64,000 bases of DNA from Motacilla alba alba (lineage: Eukaryota > Chordata > Aves > Passeriformes > Motacillidae): assembly GCF_015832195.1 (NCBI RefSeq), contig NC_052017.1, forward strand, positions 92,034,429 through 92,098,428. Direction: 5' to 3'. Shown one piece after another: positions 26,955-41,239 of this stretch. The number at the start of each line of letters is the position of its first letter. The stretch's first letter is position 1. A program made the translations under genes and the position numbers. Under the pieces are notes generated by a model. It was given only the letters and a program-made list of their open reading frames with translations, did no database searches and was not told the origin of the DNA.

Positions 26955-29900
26955 TCATAATGTGGAATGCTGTCTCAAAACTTTTTTGCAAGGCTTTTTG
27001 CAAACTTGTCTACCAGCTCACCTTTGTGAGTCATGATACCCAGTGCCTGAGTGGCACATAGTATTTGCAAGTGCTTAGTACAGAACTTCCCCATAACCAC
27101 AAAGCTCAAAACATATTTTGTGGTTTGTTTTTTTCTTCTGGCCACACCCTGGGAATAGTCACCAAACAAGGCTTTAAGAACTCAGGGCAGGGACATTCTC
27201 TCTCAGATGTATTTATTCAGAAGCTGGCACAACAAGGTTTTCAAGTGTAAGTTAATAATTGCTTGTTACTAATAATTACCACCTGTGCACTAATCATTAT
27301 GTAGGATAACTTTAACAATTGGTTAGTCCAAAAGGTGCTGTTAATGCCAGGCACTCTGTTTACTCAGGGACTCTGCCCAGCAGCCCTGTGGAGCTCCCTG
27401 GCCACGTGGCTGGTAGAAGCATGCTGGCTAGTCCTGCAGCTGGCCTTCTTTCCCTGGCAACAGCAGAAATTGGCGGCTGCAGCAGGCTGGACCAGACTCA
27501 ATGGCAGCCAGATATTCCCAGCTTTGCAGTGGCTCCACAGTTCCAAACCATCGAAATTCAATGTCAGTCTGACTGAGCTGCTTAAACCAGAAATGTTAAA
27601 TTACAGTGTAAAGCAAACCTCCAGAAGACTTAAATTGCTTGGAGGGTAATTTTACTGTCTCTGGCATCCCATGCATGCTTTCATCATGGTTTTCCTAATA
27701 AGACATCCCTGTTGTTTTTTGTTTGATTGAAAAGTACATGCAACCTCCAAATAAAATAAATATGCACGTGCTTAGTTCCTATACAGGAATTCTGGCATTT
27801 AATCTGTCCATGTTTGTTAATATGTTTGCATATACATGGCTGCTATGTGTAGCTATGTGTGGCTGATACACGTCTCCCTCAGAAATTTGGGCTTGTCTAA
27901 TTCAAGTTACAACTGCATTTTGGATTCCTGTCTGTAAAGCCCTGTTGCTCACCAAAGTTGTTACTAGCACTAATGTCTCCTTGGTACACAGGCTTCAAGT
28001 CTGAGGCAGGGGGTTTCAGCCAAAACTGTACCTGCTGGAAAGTCTTCCTGAGCCAGGCAAGGCTGGTAAACCTTCAGGTTGTGGCTCTGTCCTCAAACAA
28101 ATGTGAGCAGAAATATTAATTTGTTTAAGCAAAACTGGCTAAATAAGGGAGATAAGAAACCATGAAAAATTCTGGAGTGCATGATTGATTTTGACACCAC
28201 AGTTGGAGTAAAGCACATCTTGACTTTTCCACATTTGCTCCAACACTACAAATTAGGAGTTCATCTACATTGATGCATAAGTGTCTTCTGTAAAACGTTT
28301 ACTCCGAGTTCGATCAGTTACAAGTGACTGGAAGGTATTCATGTGGCATTTGCAGAATTGAGTGAACATTCCAGCCCCAGTCCACTGAGCTGTGATCTCT
28401 GGCCAGCCTGATAAAAGATTTTTAACCTGTGTTTTGCCAAAAAGTTGCTGAGCAGCCTCTGAGCTGAGGATGCAGCACTAAGGCTGCTGCTGTGCTCCCC
28501 ATCACCCACAACCTCTTTGAGTGCCCATGCACCTCCCTTCCCTGTCAGGCAAGTGATGTTTGGGAGCACTCTGGGCAAGAGCTTGTCAGTGGGGAGCAGG
28601 ATAAGCAGGTTAAAACAGTAAGCCTTGATAATACTTCTCAAGCTCTCTGTTGGTTTAACACTGGCTCCCAGTGTTCATGCAAGGTGGGACAGGAGCAATC
28701 AAAGCCTCCTGACTAAGACCCAATTCTTCACCTGCTGTAATTTCCTGAACTCATCTCCTGGCTTTCACTGTTCCTTTTCCTCTGGTCATGAATAAAACAG
28801 ACCCTTGTTATGGCTGCTAAGCAAAGCTGCCATAAACACACTTTTGTTATCCTTCTGCATAATTTACAAACAGGAAACGAAGTCCCTATTCTTACAGGAG
28901 AAAAGTACAGAAAATAAAGGACAGGATGAGAAGGGACAACCTGTGTCCTCAGAAATTAGGCTGAAGATGGAATACAGTCTCCCTGGCAGGAGACTGGCAT
29001 ATTAGACTGACATGAGGGAAGAGCCTGACTGGGCCCTGTGAGATTCCAGCTTTGTGCTAACTGTGGGTCTCACTGGGAGATATTCAGCCAAGTGCCATGG
29101 GCTGGAGGTACAAGTGTCAACTGATACTGCAGTCAAAATCATACAAACATCACCCCTGGACAGAAACCTTCCTAGGCTGGTATTAGCAAAAAAGTGCACA
29201 ATGCCTGTAAAATTAGGGGAAGCTTAAGCTGATACTTAGAAGATGTTAGGGGCCATACCCTTCTTGGAAAGAGCTGCACTCTGACTGATACCTCAAAAAC
29301 TCTGCTTTTCTTTATTCAAAGAAAAACCCAGAAAAAAAAATCTTTGGAAAGTTATGGTAAGCTCCGTGAACCCCACAGGCTGGAAATATGACTGCAGTTA
29401 AATATACTGCATTTAACCCTGATTGGAGATCATAAAGGGATGCCCGTGCAGCCTACTACAGGTACAGCAATAAACAGAAAATATCCAAGAGTTTGCACAA
29501 GCCAGCCTGGGTGCTGTGTGCATGGGTTCTGCAAGTGGCATTTTCAGCCCATCTTCGTCTGTGTTGTTCTGTGTGTTCATTTCGGCAAAACCTCTAATTT
29601 GTGCATGAAATGGCCATTTCCTTGAATGCCATGAGGCAATTGAATCTAATGTTCTAATTTGTAGTTTCAAATGCTTGTTTGCACGAGGAGTCATGTCTGT
29701 GGGCAAGGGGGCTCAACCACGCAAGCACAGACCCCTGCACATCTGGACTGTGGGATTTGAGAAGCACCAGCAAAACAACAAACATCACGAAAAGGCTTCA
29801 GAAAATAGCATGACCTTTAAATGGTAATATTAGTAATAGAAAAAACAAAGGGAACGAAAGAGGAGTAATTTAATTCAAGTGGATTTTCAAATATAATGCA

Positions 29901-30176
29901 GTTCATTTAAAGTTAATTTCATTTAATGTTAATTTTAATTAGCTCACATCTGTTGCAGATATCCACAGGACTGATTTAACCTGTGAATTGGGGCTGCTTT
30001 TCCTTGCAGTCCTTCACTTCAATTACAAAATTCTACCACACTGTAATGCTACACAAATAGTTTCTTCCTTTGGAAAGGAGCAGGGGGAGGATGAACTACG
30101 CAAAATAGACACTGGTCATGTTGCTTAATGTACAGCAAAAAAGACCTAAAGATTCTGACAAGAAAAACAGCTCTGA

Positions 30177-30177
<1 letters not shown>

Positions 30178-30209
<32 letters not shown>
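30178..30209. repeat. A32 homopolymer
   Basis: Thirty-two uninterrupted A. The flanks show no parent gene and no clear target-site duplication, so I cannot call a processed pseudogene. Long pure A runs are less common in birds than in mammals because CR1 does not end in poly(A). Confidence 0.93.
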
Positions 30210-30210
<1 letters not shown>

Positions 30211-31614
30211 CCAACCCAAAGCTGTAATTTGTCTTAATATTAGCCTGTGCAAAACTTTCTGTAGAAATGTGAAAGCCAGAAGTACTGGCTGAATGATCAT
30301 GGACCACTGATCTCTGTTCTTCCCTTCTTTGTATGCTTGAGACTAACTGAAGTCTGCCTTTCACATTGGTTTGTGGTAAGTGAATTTTAAGACTGTGAAA
30401 TAGTCCCAACTGGAAAATTACACTGAGAACTCAAAAAAGGGAGACTAAGATGATTTTTTGAAACCAGTTGGATTTTTCAAAGCTGATATTCTGCATTGTG
30501 ATGAGATTATATGAATGTAGTATTGCAATTTACAGGACTGTTAGAAGAACTGAGACCTGGATGCACTGGGTACCAGTAACAAAACTCTCAAGTGGAATGT
30601 GCAGCAATTTAAATTAATGAAACACTAATTTCCTGCTCTTTCAAAGAACTCCCTTTACTGCCATAAGACTCACAGAAACAAGTGTATGCATGCCTGCTTA
30701 TTTAGTGATGTGGCCTAAATGTCTCTAATAGGATTGTTAAATAAATAAGAACAAATATCTGATGCATTTGTCCCAGTGATGGGCTTTGTTATCTCTGCAA
30801 GAGATTACAAGTGCTGCATTTCATATGCACTCATTTTTCAAAGCAGAGCACCCACGGCAGACTTACATGGACGTTAAAGGGAAGGCTTTGACATGTAAGA
30901 GATTTCCATTTCTTCCTACACTGAAATCTAAGCCTGACAGACTCATGGGCTAAATTAATTCCTTAAGCCCTTGGCCCAGTGATAAAACTTATCTGAAGCA
31001 GAAAATGGAAATGTAAAGTGTGCTTTATAGAGCTGATCAAAGATTTCCCAGAAAGTGCTGAAGCAATCAGAAATGAATGATCTGCTCCTATGGATAGGAA
31101 AAGTGGATGTTTTAATTGCATCAGTTATTCACCACCAATTATTTGTGAGACGTCTTTTATGTCTGGGTGGTTCAGAAGCCTATCTATGCATGTAAAAATC
31201 AGCTGAGTTTCCTATTATTTTTTTCTGTGAACACCAAGTTAGCTGTGCTGATGGTTCAAATCAGAGATGGAGGGGCCTGCCGAAATTTGGAGCTGGCAGC
31301 TACTGTGTGACTCCTCCCCTACTGAAACTCAAAAGAAACTAACATTGTGGTAGGAAATTGATCCTTACCAAAATGATCTTTAAAACAAAGAAAACCAGAC
31401 AATCTCCTGAAGGAGATGATGTACAGATATATACTATATTTTAACTTATTATTACATTATTATACAGCAGAAGATTACACACAGAGGATGCTAACACAAA
31501 CCATTTCTTTTTGTTATTCTCCCACTATGGTAAGAAATATCTTTGTCACTGACTAATCCATCAGCCTTTTCAGATCCATTTCTACCCACACACAACCTGG
31601 ATTTGGGGACCTGT

Positions 31615-31692
31615 TTATATTATTTATGTTATTTATGTTTTATATATTATATATATATTATATATAATATATATATATATATTATTTATGTT
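31615..31692. repeat. AT-rich, self-complementary tract
   Basis: About 78 bases of TATTTATGTT units passing into alternating TA runs. The TA part is self-complementary and could form cruciforms. It contains only two or three G and no C. Confidence 0.93.
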
Positions 31693-32815
31693 TTTGTTTA
31701 ACCGTTCATTGCTGTTGAGGAAAAGCAGTGCCCACCAAATTAACAGGAAGGGAGGTCATCATCTCTCCTCAGTGCTTCTCCACCCTGTGGGGATCCCTGT
31801 GCAACTCCCATACTGCTAGGTGGCTTTAAATGGCTCAGGAGAGGAGTTCACAGTCCAGGCTATTGCATTTGTGGTGCCCCTTACAGACCTGGGGCTGAAT
31901 TTCTTCTTAGTTAACATTGATGGGCTTTGATGTGTTGACATGAGGACAGGCTTTGACCTGGGAAATGTCCAAGTATGCTACCTAAAGGGTGAATGGTGGT
32001 TTTGATCAATCAGACAGCTTGATGACGCTGTTGGTCATTAGTGAACCTGAGATATTTATGTGACATCTAGGAAGAGTCCCTGCTTGGTGGCTGCTTGCCT
32101 GGCAGGGACCATCTGCATAATTTCATATGGAGCTGATTCCTGCAGCACATCCTACCTTGAGAAGCAGCCTGGACACACCCAGTATCTCCAGAAAAAGCAA
32201 GATGTCCTTTTCCCAAGCTGTTTCCTGAAATAATCTGTATTTCTGCAATGCTGCTGTCAGCCTGCTGTGGCTGGCATGAAGAGCTGTTATCACACGTAAC
32301 CCATGTTTGAACCCCAAATCCCCCCAAGACGCAGCTGCCACGCAGTGATTTAAGACTCCTTAAGCAGAGCAGGAAGAGATCAGAAAAACAAGGAAAGCCT
32401 ATTTGCAAAGCTAAAGAAAGACAGCATGTAGCTGGGGCAGGAAAAGCAACAGCTGAACAGCACCTGGAGGCACTGTCAGGCACAGACACAGGAAAGAGCA
32501 GAGGAGCTCTAAACCTCTGCAAACACTTTAAAGCTTGTCAGCCCTGCCAGGTGCCCCTGACCAAGAGATGTCCTTCCAACAGTGGGATCCAGGGAGAGGG
32601 GATCTACATATAGCAGCATTGCCTCAGTGCTGCCTGTTGACACTAAAATATCTCCACAAAGTCATGAGATATTGTCTCAGTTTCTGCTTCCTTCCCAAAT
32701 TTATCACTTTGGGAAAATTACTGATATTGTCCTATGCCAAAGTGATACATGTATCTGTGTGTTTGCTATGGCATTAAAGCTGATTTGTAATGGGGTTTTT
32801 TTGATTAAAAAATGC

Positions 32816-32868
32816 AGTTGGACTTGATGATCTGAAAGGTCTTTTCCAACCTAGATTATTCTATGATG
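32816..32868 (+). mobile_element. CR1 LINE 3'-end fragment
   Basis: Plus-strand match to the extreme CR1 3' end: TTGGACTTGATGATCTGAA, then GGTCTTTTCCAACC and ATTCTATGATG. Only about 53 bases are present, a heavily 5'-truncated insertion. Confidence 0.9.
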
Positions 32869-35800
32869 AAATGGCAAAAATTGGTATAAACAGATTTGCT
32901 GTGAATGAATTTTTGCTGCCATTTTAATGGAAAAAAATGAAATGCAAGGGAAAGCTGGAAGTTCAAGAAAGGACGAATATCCCACTGATGTGAGCTGTCT
33001 CCTCCCTTCGAAGGGTTTTGGTGTTGGGCCATCAGTTATGGCCCAACTGGTGCTCCTCTGTAAGGCACTGGATGAAAGGAAATGCATTAGGGAATAGCTG
33101 TGTGACAGATGCCAGGGACTTTTGGCTCCTCAGCTACTTGCTTCAGCTGGGGCCACCGCATCTTTCCAGGCAGTCCTTGGGGACTCTGCACTTTGGAATG
33201 AGGCATTTTGCATCTTCCTTTCCAAATACTCTCCAGCTGAGAGGCAATGCCTTCCCCACTCTTAGAGCATTTTCCTTGGATTGCTTTGAAATGCCAGAGG
33301 TACACAGAATTTCTTCAGCTTGTATGCTGCAGCTCCTCAGACATAGCTTTTGGGGATCTCATGTGGTCAGGAGCAGCCTCAGCAATGTGGTTTCCTATGA
33401 CTGAGTTCAAGCAATGTCCACTCCTGCTTCTAATGGCCCAGCAGGATCAGGAGGACTTTTAAAAACTAGGAATGTGGTCAACAGAATATATACTTAAGGT
33501 TTTTTTCAAAAGAGGACACCCCCAGCACCAGCAACCTCAAAAGCAGTGGAAAGAAGTTAAGGGGAAAGCCTCAGGCATCTGTCAGGACTGTGCTTGATGC
33601 CATCCCTCATGCCCTTCTCTGTGTGGACTGAAAAGCTGTACAGCTCCCTGCTTCATTGAGCTCGAGCTCTGATGGCAGCCTAGTGAGATTTTAAACAACA
33701 CACCAGCAGCTCTGAGACATCTCAGCATAGGGGAAGAACTGCATTTCTTGACTCAGGTGCCTAAAGGTGTCAATTCAGGCAAGGTTGCATGTTTGGTGAT
33801 GGCATGGCATATCCCTCTGCCTTGAACTGGCATACTCTCACCTTTCTTTTCTTCTTTTCACTTACCTGACTAGACTTCTCTGTCTCCCAGAACAGTGAAT
33901 CAAGGAAGAGAAAAGCTTGTGGATGTGGCAGCCAAGAGGTTTCAGAAACAGAAGACAGGATAGTAAGAGTCGCACAGGTTCCTTTGAAAAGGAAAAACAA
34001 GGCAAAGATGCAGGGGGGCAATTAGAGAAGGAAAGCTACTCAGTCTGGTGTGGCCTGATTCATGCCCGGTGTTGGCAACAGCACTTTGGGATTCTGTCAG
34101 CCAGAGAGTGGAAGTGGTGGCCAGGGCAAAAATATGCTAAATTTCCTAGTCAGAAAGTCAGAAGGCAGAACATGCATGATAATTTATTAGAACCTAAAAA
34201 TAACACCGACAAGACCCTTTTAACATCAGGCAATTTCTAGTTCTTAAAAAATTACAACACAGCTTTCTGAACGTTGTTAATGGCAAGCCCATAGAATCAT
34301 CCATTGTTTAGACATGAAAATAAATCCTTACTGTAAAGACAGAGATGTATTAGACAGAGGTGGTTAAAGAAATTCTAGAATGAGTCTCTAAATGCCATCT
34401 TGTTATTGTATCAATCATTTAAGGTCCTTGTAATATGCCACCTATATTAGTATTTTGTGCCCTATGATAAAAGTATAGATAGGAAGTATCTGTTGATTTG
34501 TTTAGAATCTCCTGTACAGCCTACACCCAAGCAGACCACTCTCAGTTGAGGGACCTGAAAGTGTTCCAGACGCATGTCCGTGGTCCTATGCACATTTACT
34601 TATCAGGAAGACAGAAACAGTTGCCTTCAATGATCTCATTAATTAGGTCCTAGGCAAAAAATCAAGTTATTGTGGCACCTTGGCAAGCTCCGCATATCAT
34701 CTGAGCCACCGCGTGTGTTTTCTCTGCTTGCAGGAGGAACTGAAAAAAGAATGGGTTGTCTTGAATTTCATGTGTATTTGTGGGTTTCCCAATGATCTGG
34801 TCAGTGTGTCTGAAAAGGCACTGATCTTCCCCTAATCTCCAGCAACTGGCTGTCACTCAGCTTTGCTCTGTCTCTCAGCTAAATTGAGGCCCATCTAAAA
34901 ACCAGAGACTGTACATTCCTCCAAGCTCTGCCACCCAGCTGCTGCCTGGATCCTCATCTAAAACCAAAATTTTTCCAGGCTTCTCCTTGACCTTGGCACA
35001 GAACACCACTGCAGTCTCCTGCTTCCTAGTTTTAATATGCTGGACAAATGAACCCCTTTCCTACATATTATCAATAATAAATGAAAACTTCTTGGTTGCA
35101 CCATCAAAGTAAAGAGACATATTGGCCAAAGTCATAGCAATCTCTTCAAACAGCCACCTAAACAAGACTGCTGAGCACATCTCTATCCTCCTCTCTATGA
35201 GGCATTGGGAGTAATATTTTACATGAGACTTGGCAGGGAATCAAAAACTGAGACCGTGTTCTCCTTAGCTCTACCAGCTGCTAGAAGCCCCTTGACAACG
35301 CTGTAACAGCCCTCTATCTGTTTGCAGATAGATCTGTTTGTATCCCTCTGTCAAGCAGACAACAGCCTCTCACAGAGCAAGAGGTATTTCACTCAGGTGT
35401 CAGCCTGAGCAAGCCTTCATGCTGCCACTTGATACCACTGTCACTATTTAAGTTAGAAGCCTTCATCTTTAAATGCTTTAGGCTATGCCTGGAAACAGAG
35501 CCACAGCCATTTCTCCTGCCATCCTGAGCTGGTCTTACCATTTGAGCTAAGGGGGCTCTGCAGGCTGGCAGCAGCTGGGGGAAAATGATTCAGCTTTTGG
35601 CTGCCCATGCAACTTCCGTCATTAAAGCCCATCTCCCACCTCACAGAGGTGGAATGCAGGAAGGGTGATTTCTTCACACCACATCAGCAGTGATCCTTTT
35701 CTTTCCCTTTACATTCTAGTGTTGATTACAAAACAGAACCATGGAGGAGTTGGAACAAATATTACTGTGCAGGGATGCAGGCTGCAGCTGGATCGAAATT

Positions 35801-38274
35801 TAATTTAGGGCCTAAATTCCCTGTATTTCCTCTGGAGATCCTTCCCTGGGTTTTGAATCCAGGGTCCAGTGCAGGAAGACCTCAAAGGAGTGACCAGGCT
35901 CACAGTAAAGTGCAACCCATGCAGACCCTCACACTACATGTGGGCACTGGAACCTTCAGCTCTCCTTTAGTGGAACATGATGGCTGGTATTGTGAATGTA
36001 TCCCTGGAAAGTACACTTCCAAACCAAAATGACTACTTTGAAATATGTGGTTATGTGCTCTTATCATCCACAACAGAAGTCCTCCCCTGGTAAGACTGAC
36101 CAGGTTGAAAACATTTCAGATTCTCCCCAGCCATGATGCTGGAGAGAGCAGAAACCCCATACCAGGTCTCTCTGAGCCTGGAGCAGACACCCACTCTCCA
36201 GACATGTTGCCTAATGATATTATCTCTCATAGGCTGTGGTGCCTCCCTAAAATCCACTCAAACTATTTTTTTTCCTGAAACAGCTCATCTAAAGAGACGC
36301 CAGATGTCAGAGATGCAGCCTGAACATTTGTCCACACTGGGTGTGTTACTGCACTGAACATTTTTTCTGGGCAGAGATATCCACTCTGGTTCTGTCATCA
36401 TCTATGCAAGGTGTCCAGCACACCTGCAGGGTGTATTTTTATGGACAACAACAACTTTGAAGGAGTAAATTGAAGTGCCTGAAGCCAGTGCAAAGGCTAA
36501 GCATATGGCACGAAGCAAACAGGATGCTTTACCAGGGAACAAGTTTGTGAAAATCAGTGATTTCTAGCTATGAAAGAGAGGGCAGGGAAATGTTTTTACC
36601 TCTGGGACCCAGTTGGAGCTCCCTGTAGATGTCTCTTGGCATTAACAAACAGTTCCCTTATTTTCTCTCACAGTGGTCATAACTGCATTCTTTACTCCCC
36701 TTTTCCCATGTGAAAATGTTACTTAAAATGAGACTCAATTCTCTGTGGAAATACTGAAAATACAGGTGCCAGAAAATGAGATCTTTTCATTAGCTGTCAG
36801 TGTAGACCTCATACAAAATCCACTTTCATAGTTACTTTACCCCATGTAATTACACAGCAAAGCCCGGTTTAACATCTCACTACAAAATGGAAACTTTCTA
36901 TTTCAAATCAGATTAATTTTAAGAGTTACTCAGACATTTCAAGAGATAATAGCTGTAATTAAGGTGTTTCTAGTGATGGGTTCCTATTTTAACGTAGCAG
37001 AAGATTCTCTGATAGTCTTGCTGACTGCATTAATCACAATTGTTTTCATTAATATTGACACTATTCTCTTACCAGACAAACAGAAAAGGAGATTAATCAA
37101 AATACTGTGCTGGTTTCCTTTGCTCTGAACCCATCTTTTGGACTGATGCTCAATTCTAAGCTTTCAGTTGGAATTAAGAGCAGTTTTTGTAAGATGTGCA
37201 GGCAGCTTCACATTTGTTATTTAAAGCAAAATTGTGAGAACAAAGAGAGATAATAATTTTTTGAAAATCTGAAAATAAAGCACTGATGAAATTTAAATGC
37301 TACAATTCCTAAACATCTCATTTGTTTTCAATTTGTGCGTCAGTGATGTCAGATTGCTGGAATGTGTTCAGACTGGGGAATGAGGTAAGCATGTATATAT
37401 GGGTTCATTTTCTTGGGGGAAAAATTGCACAGACCAAGGCACAACTGGCTCATGAGCCATTTGGGGTTGTGAGGCTGACTCAGGAAAATGGGGCCACCAG
37501 TGGCAAGTCCCCATGATGATGGTTTGGAACAAGCAAAGGGTGTGTTGAGTTTCAAAATGGTGGAAAAACATGAAAAAAACAAGGGAAAACTATATTTGCA
37601 AATTCACTTTCTGCTTTTAAATACTAGTTACCACGATGTAGCCACCTAAAAAGTGAGTGATAACCGTGGAAATTGTTGCTGTTTTCATATATCTAATGCA
37701 AAACAAGTATTTTTTGTGTAACCTTTTAAATGTGAAATATTATCTTTTATTTTGTACATAGGAGTACATAGAAGTACCCTTCAAATTTGCAAATTTATCA
37801 GACGCATTGCCCAGCTTTATATCTACAGGAACTTAAAAGGTTGATATTACCAGAGCCTGAGACCAAAGGACCTGGTAGATCATTTATTATTGAAATGAAA
37901 ATAATAATTTAAAAAAACCCAACAACACCAACAAAAAAGCTCTGCAAGGAACAGGTCTTGTCTGCAAGAAGTCTCAAAATGCCTGTGTCCTGCCTTAATG
38001 TTGATTTTCAGAGGCTACAGGTTTATAAAACGATGTGTCACCAGTGATTGCCTCGCTAACCTTTGCAATGTGGGCTCAAATCCCATTGCAGCTCACATTT
38101 TGTTTTGCTTAGATGGGATCTGCAGCTCACCGAGGCTGTAGTCCCACTGGGATACGGTGCTTCCTTATGGTCCTTGCAAACAAGAGAGTATGTATGTCTG
38201 TCTTCCTGCTCTCTGGTTTCTGGCCAGGACACATGTAAGACTCTGTCCAAAGTTTCTGTCATCTGCCTCACGAT

Positions 38275-39171
38275 TGTCGTGAAAAAAGGCAGAAACTGGG
38301 ACCACCAAAAAAGGATCCTGTTTGATATCCTGGTTTGGTGGGGACCTCCCAGGGCCCCGGGACTGGAACTTGAGTTATTGTTCACAGGTGCGTTTGTTCA
38401 CCTCATGCTACACTGAACCCAGTGAAAGGAGAAGGGACACCTTGACCTTTCTTCGCCTATATCTGCTCTGCGACAATGGCCTGGGGTTTTCCACCCCCCA
38501 AGCCTGGCTGGACTCTTCTCTGGAGTGACCTTTTGGTGGTCCCCACAGAAGACCTTTCATCTACTATACAACCTCTGTGACAGACAAACTGAGATGAGAG
38601 AAGTCTTTCTCTCAAAGACTGAGACATGAGACCCTTACATGGAAACCCCCCCCTTTACTCCCAAGAACTGAGACTGGCTTCTAACCCAGGGGGGAGGGTG
38701 TGTGAGGGGGAGGCAAGTAGCTGCAGGTGTGACCACTGGACCAAGAAGACAATAGCGCTTGCCCAATGCTGACCAGATGAGATCATAAGACTATTGTATC
38801 TTTTTCCCCCTCCTTCCCAACTTTCAATAGAAAATTCTAATAAAAACCCTCGGGTTAGCTAGCTAACTCGAGATCTCCCTAAAACTCGGAAGCGATTCCT
38901 CGACTGGACCTTGACTGGAACTTCGTCGCCTCTGTGTTTTGGTAGCTATACCTATTCCCTCTTCCTTTTCCTTTCCTGCAGGTTTTCTTTCTCTTTCTTT
39001 CTCTCTCTATCTCTTCCTCAATCCCCTCCAATGCATTTTGCTGTGATTATTCAATAAAGTACACTGATTTTGATTGTTACTGCAAACCCCCTTGCTGTGT
39101 TGGTGTTTTGTACCCTGAAATCAAGTAACGAACCATCACAATCCTGCCCATGAGGGTGGATCGTGACAACA
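38275..39171 (+). mobile_element. Solo LTR of an endogenous retrovirus
   Basis: A stretch of about 0.9 kb that begins TGTCGTGA and ends GTGACAACA, so it has the TG...CA ends with an imperfect short inverted repeat. Near the 3' end is AATAAA at 39053-39058 followed by a T/G-rich stretch, as in an R/U5 region, and a second AATAAA at 38839. A long CT-rich tract precedes the signal. No second LTR, primer-binding site or gag/pol/env remnant is adjacent, so it is a solo LTR. The 5' edge is inferred; flanking CGAT and CAAT match at three of four bases. Confidence 0.75.
39053..39058 (+). terminator. LTR polyadenylation signal
   Basis: AATAAA in TTCAATAAAGTACACTG, about 113 bases before the LTR end, the usual place for the R-region signal of a retroviral LTR. 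Confidence 0.65.
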
Positions 39172-41239
39172 CAATAAAAAACAAACTCTTGTGGCAATGG
39201 AAAACTAACTAAAAAAATAATAAAACCTCATTCACCGAGTTCTATATATAACCTTTTAATCTGTGATTGCAAATTACTTCTTGCTAATGTTTTGTAAAAT
39301 ACTCTTTTAAACTCACTTACTGGAGCCAACACATTAACTTATAAAAGCTAGTAAAACTAGTTGTATGAAGCCAATATCAAAATCAGTATTAAAAAAAAAA
39401 TAAATCCCAGACTTGTACAAAAGAAGCAAAATACATTGTGACACTGACATCTCAAATTCATAACTGCTCAGTGTCTGTTGAATAAAAACTGTTGGCTGTA
39501 GAGGATGTGAAAAGCATAGGGGTTTAATAAAGAGGAAGTGTTTTATAATTCTTGAAATGAGACCTGTGGTTGTATCAAATCTTTAAAAATAAATTTTCCC
39601 TTTAGGTTAAGAGTTGCTGTAGTTTTGGTGAGGCAGGACAGGATATGCTTCAATTTATACTTCAATAAATAAGTAACAGTTCTACTGATATGAGTAGGAT
39701 TAAACAGAGGGGAAACAAAAAATAGACCTGCCATCACTGGGAAATACAAAGAGCAAAAAGACCCTACATCTGTATGTGGAAATATATCAAAGGGGATGGT
39801 ACATAAATATCTCCCATGTCCCAAGGAATAAAAACTGTAGTTTAAGAAAAGAAGAATAACAATTAGAATGATATAGACTGAAGGAAGAGAGAGAAACAGA
39901 AGAATATACTTAAAGGCATAACTCTTTATGCTGATCAGTCACATCCTACATCCTATTTGAAGTACAAGAAAACAATAGTTGTTTTACTCTGCTAGATTTG
40001 TTACAGGTTGTTCAAAGACTGTGATAAAGCACGTCTGATAAACAGTAGTGTGGAGGATTTCTCTGCTGGTGGTCCTGCACTCCTGACCATAGCTCTTCCC
40101 TTAGAGGGGTGTGAGGATCCATGAGTAAAACCGCAACCCTGCTGGCTTGAGGAGTTGATGCTAAGGCCTGATTCCTTGTTTATGGTTTTTTAAACCATTG
40201 TAAAGCTCTGTTATTATGGTTGTGATTTGTGTTGCTGCCAGGGTGATAAAAAGCAGTTTCAGAATTTAAGGGCCTAGCTCTGTGCTGGGGTTAAACAAGC
40301 ACTTAGCACTTGTTTGGTCTGAGATTATCATCAATGAAAATAGAAAATATGCATAAGTAGAGTATGTTCTTAAGAGCTTTATGTAATCCATGTTTACATC
40401 TCTATTCATGTTGACTGAGGGCAACCTATGATTAGTCTTTACAAAACTGAGTATAATGGGATTATTTCATTGTGCTTCCTAGTGCAGAAAACATAACGAG
40501 AAAGGCCCTAGTAGTGTCCCATTAGGCCCCACTAGTGAAGTGTAGGTCTGTCATATGTAGGAGACAGAAATTGTGAAATGTGAGGAATTTTTGCCAACAA
40601 CACCTCCTCCACAATTTTCTCTTGGGAAATGAAAAAATAATTATTTTGGCATGATAGCACAATAGCGTAGGCATGACACTTTCTGAATATTCAGTCAAAG
40701 CCTATTTCCCTGTTCCCTATTTGGAATAGGGAAATAACCTTCACAAAGGACCCTGTTGCCATTGGGCTCTGGGACTACACTCATGGTCCATCCTTCCAGT
40801 GACAGGAAGCTTTAAATTCAATAAGGGTTATAAGTATCTACCAACTCTAACAGATTTGAAAAAAAAAAACCCAAAAAAACAAACATGTGTAGGAGCTTTG
40901 CTCTCATCAGGCTTCTGTCCTTTCAGTTCTCCAGTTTATTGAAACCTTGTAGGTTAATTCAGTTTGGGTCAGAAGTGTCCTCCAGAAGTGATGTTACTCT
41001 GTGGCTTCATCCTGAGAGTGACATGTGTGAGGGTGACACACAAACCACACATGGTGTGTGTGGTTTCCCCATGGGAAGGATCTACCATGTTTCATTGCAG
41101 ATTTAAACCCCACAACTGACAGGCATCACAAAACCTCTTGCCATTTGATGCATGTTACATAAAAGACTACTGTGTACAGTTTGCCAGCCTGTGGCAGATG
41201 TCTTTCTGTACATAACACATAAACTTTGATGTTATTGAA
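39172..41239. other. Spacer between solo LTR and the SCGN 3' end
   Basis: No exon, RNA gene or repeat family recognised. There is a short A-rich run with CCC at 40859-40884. Confidence 0.6.

Larger units (their letters stand above)
26955..38274. other. Gene-poor stretch between CR1 and solo LTR
   Basis: I see no exon or RNA gene. It holds the A32 run, the AT-rich tract at 31615 and the CR1 tail at 32816. Open frames at 32067-32522 (minus) and 33018-33404 (plus) have no recognisable domain. Confidence 0.6.
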
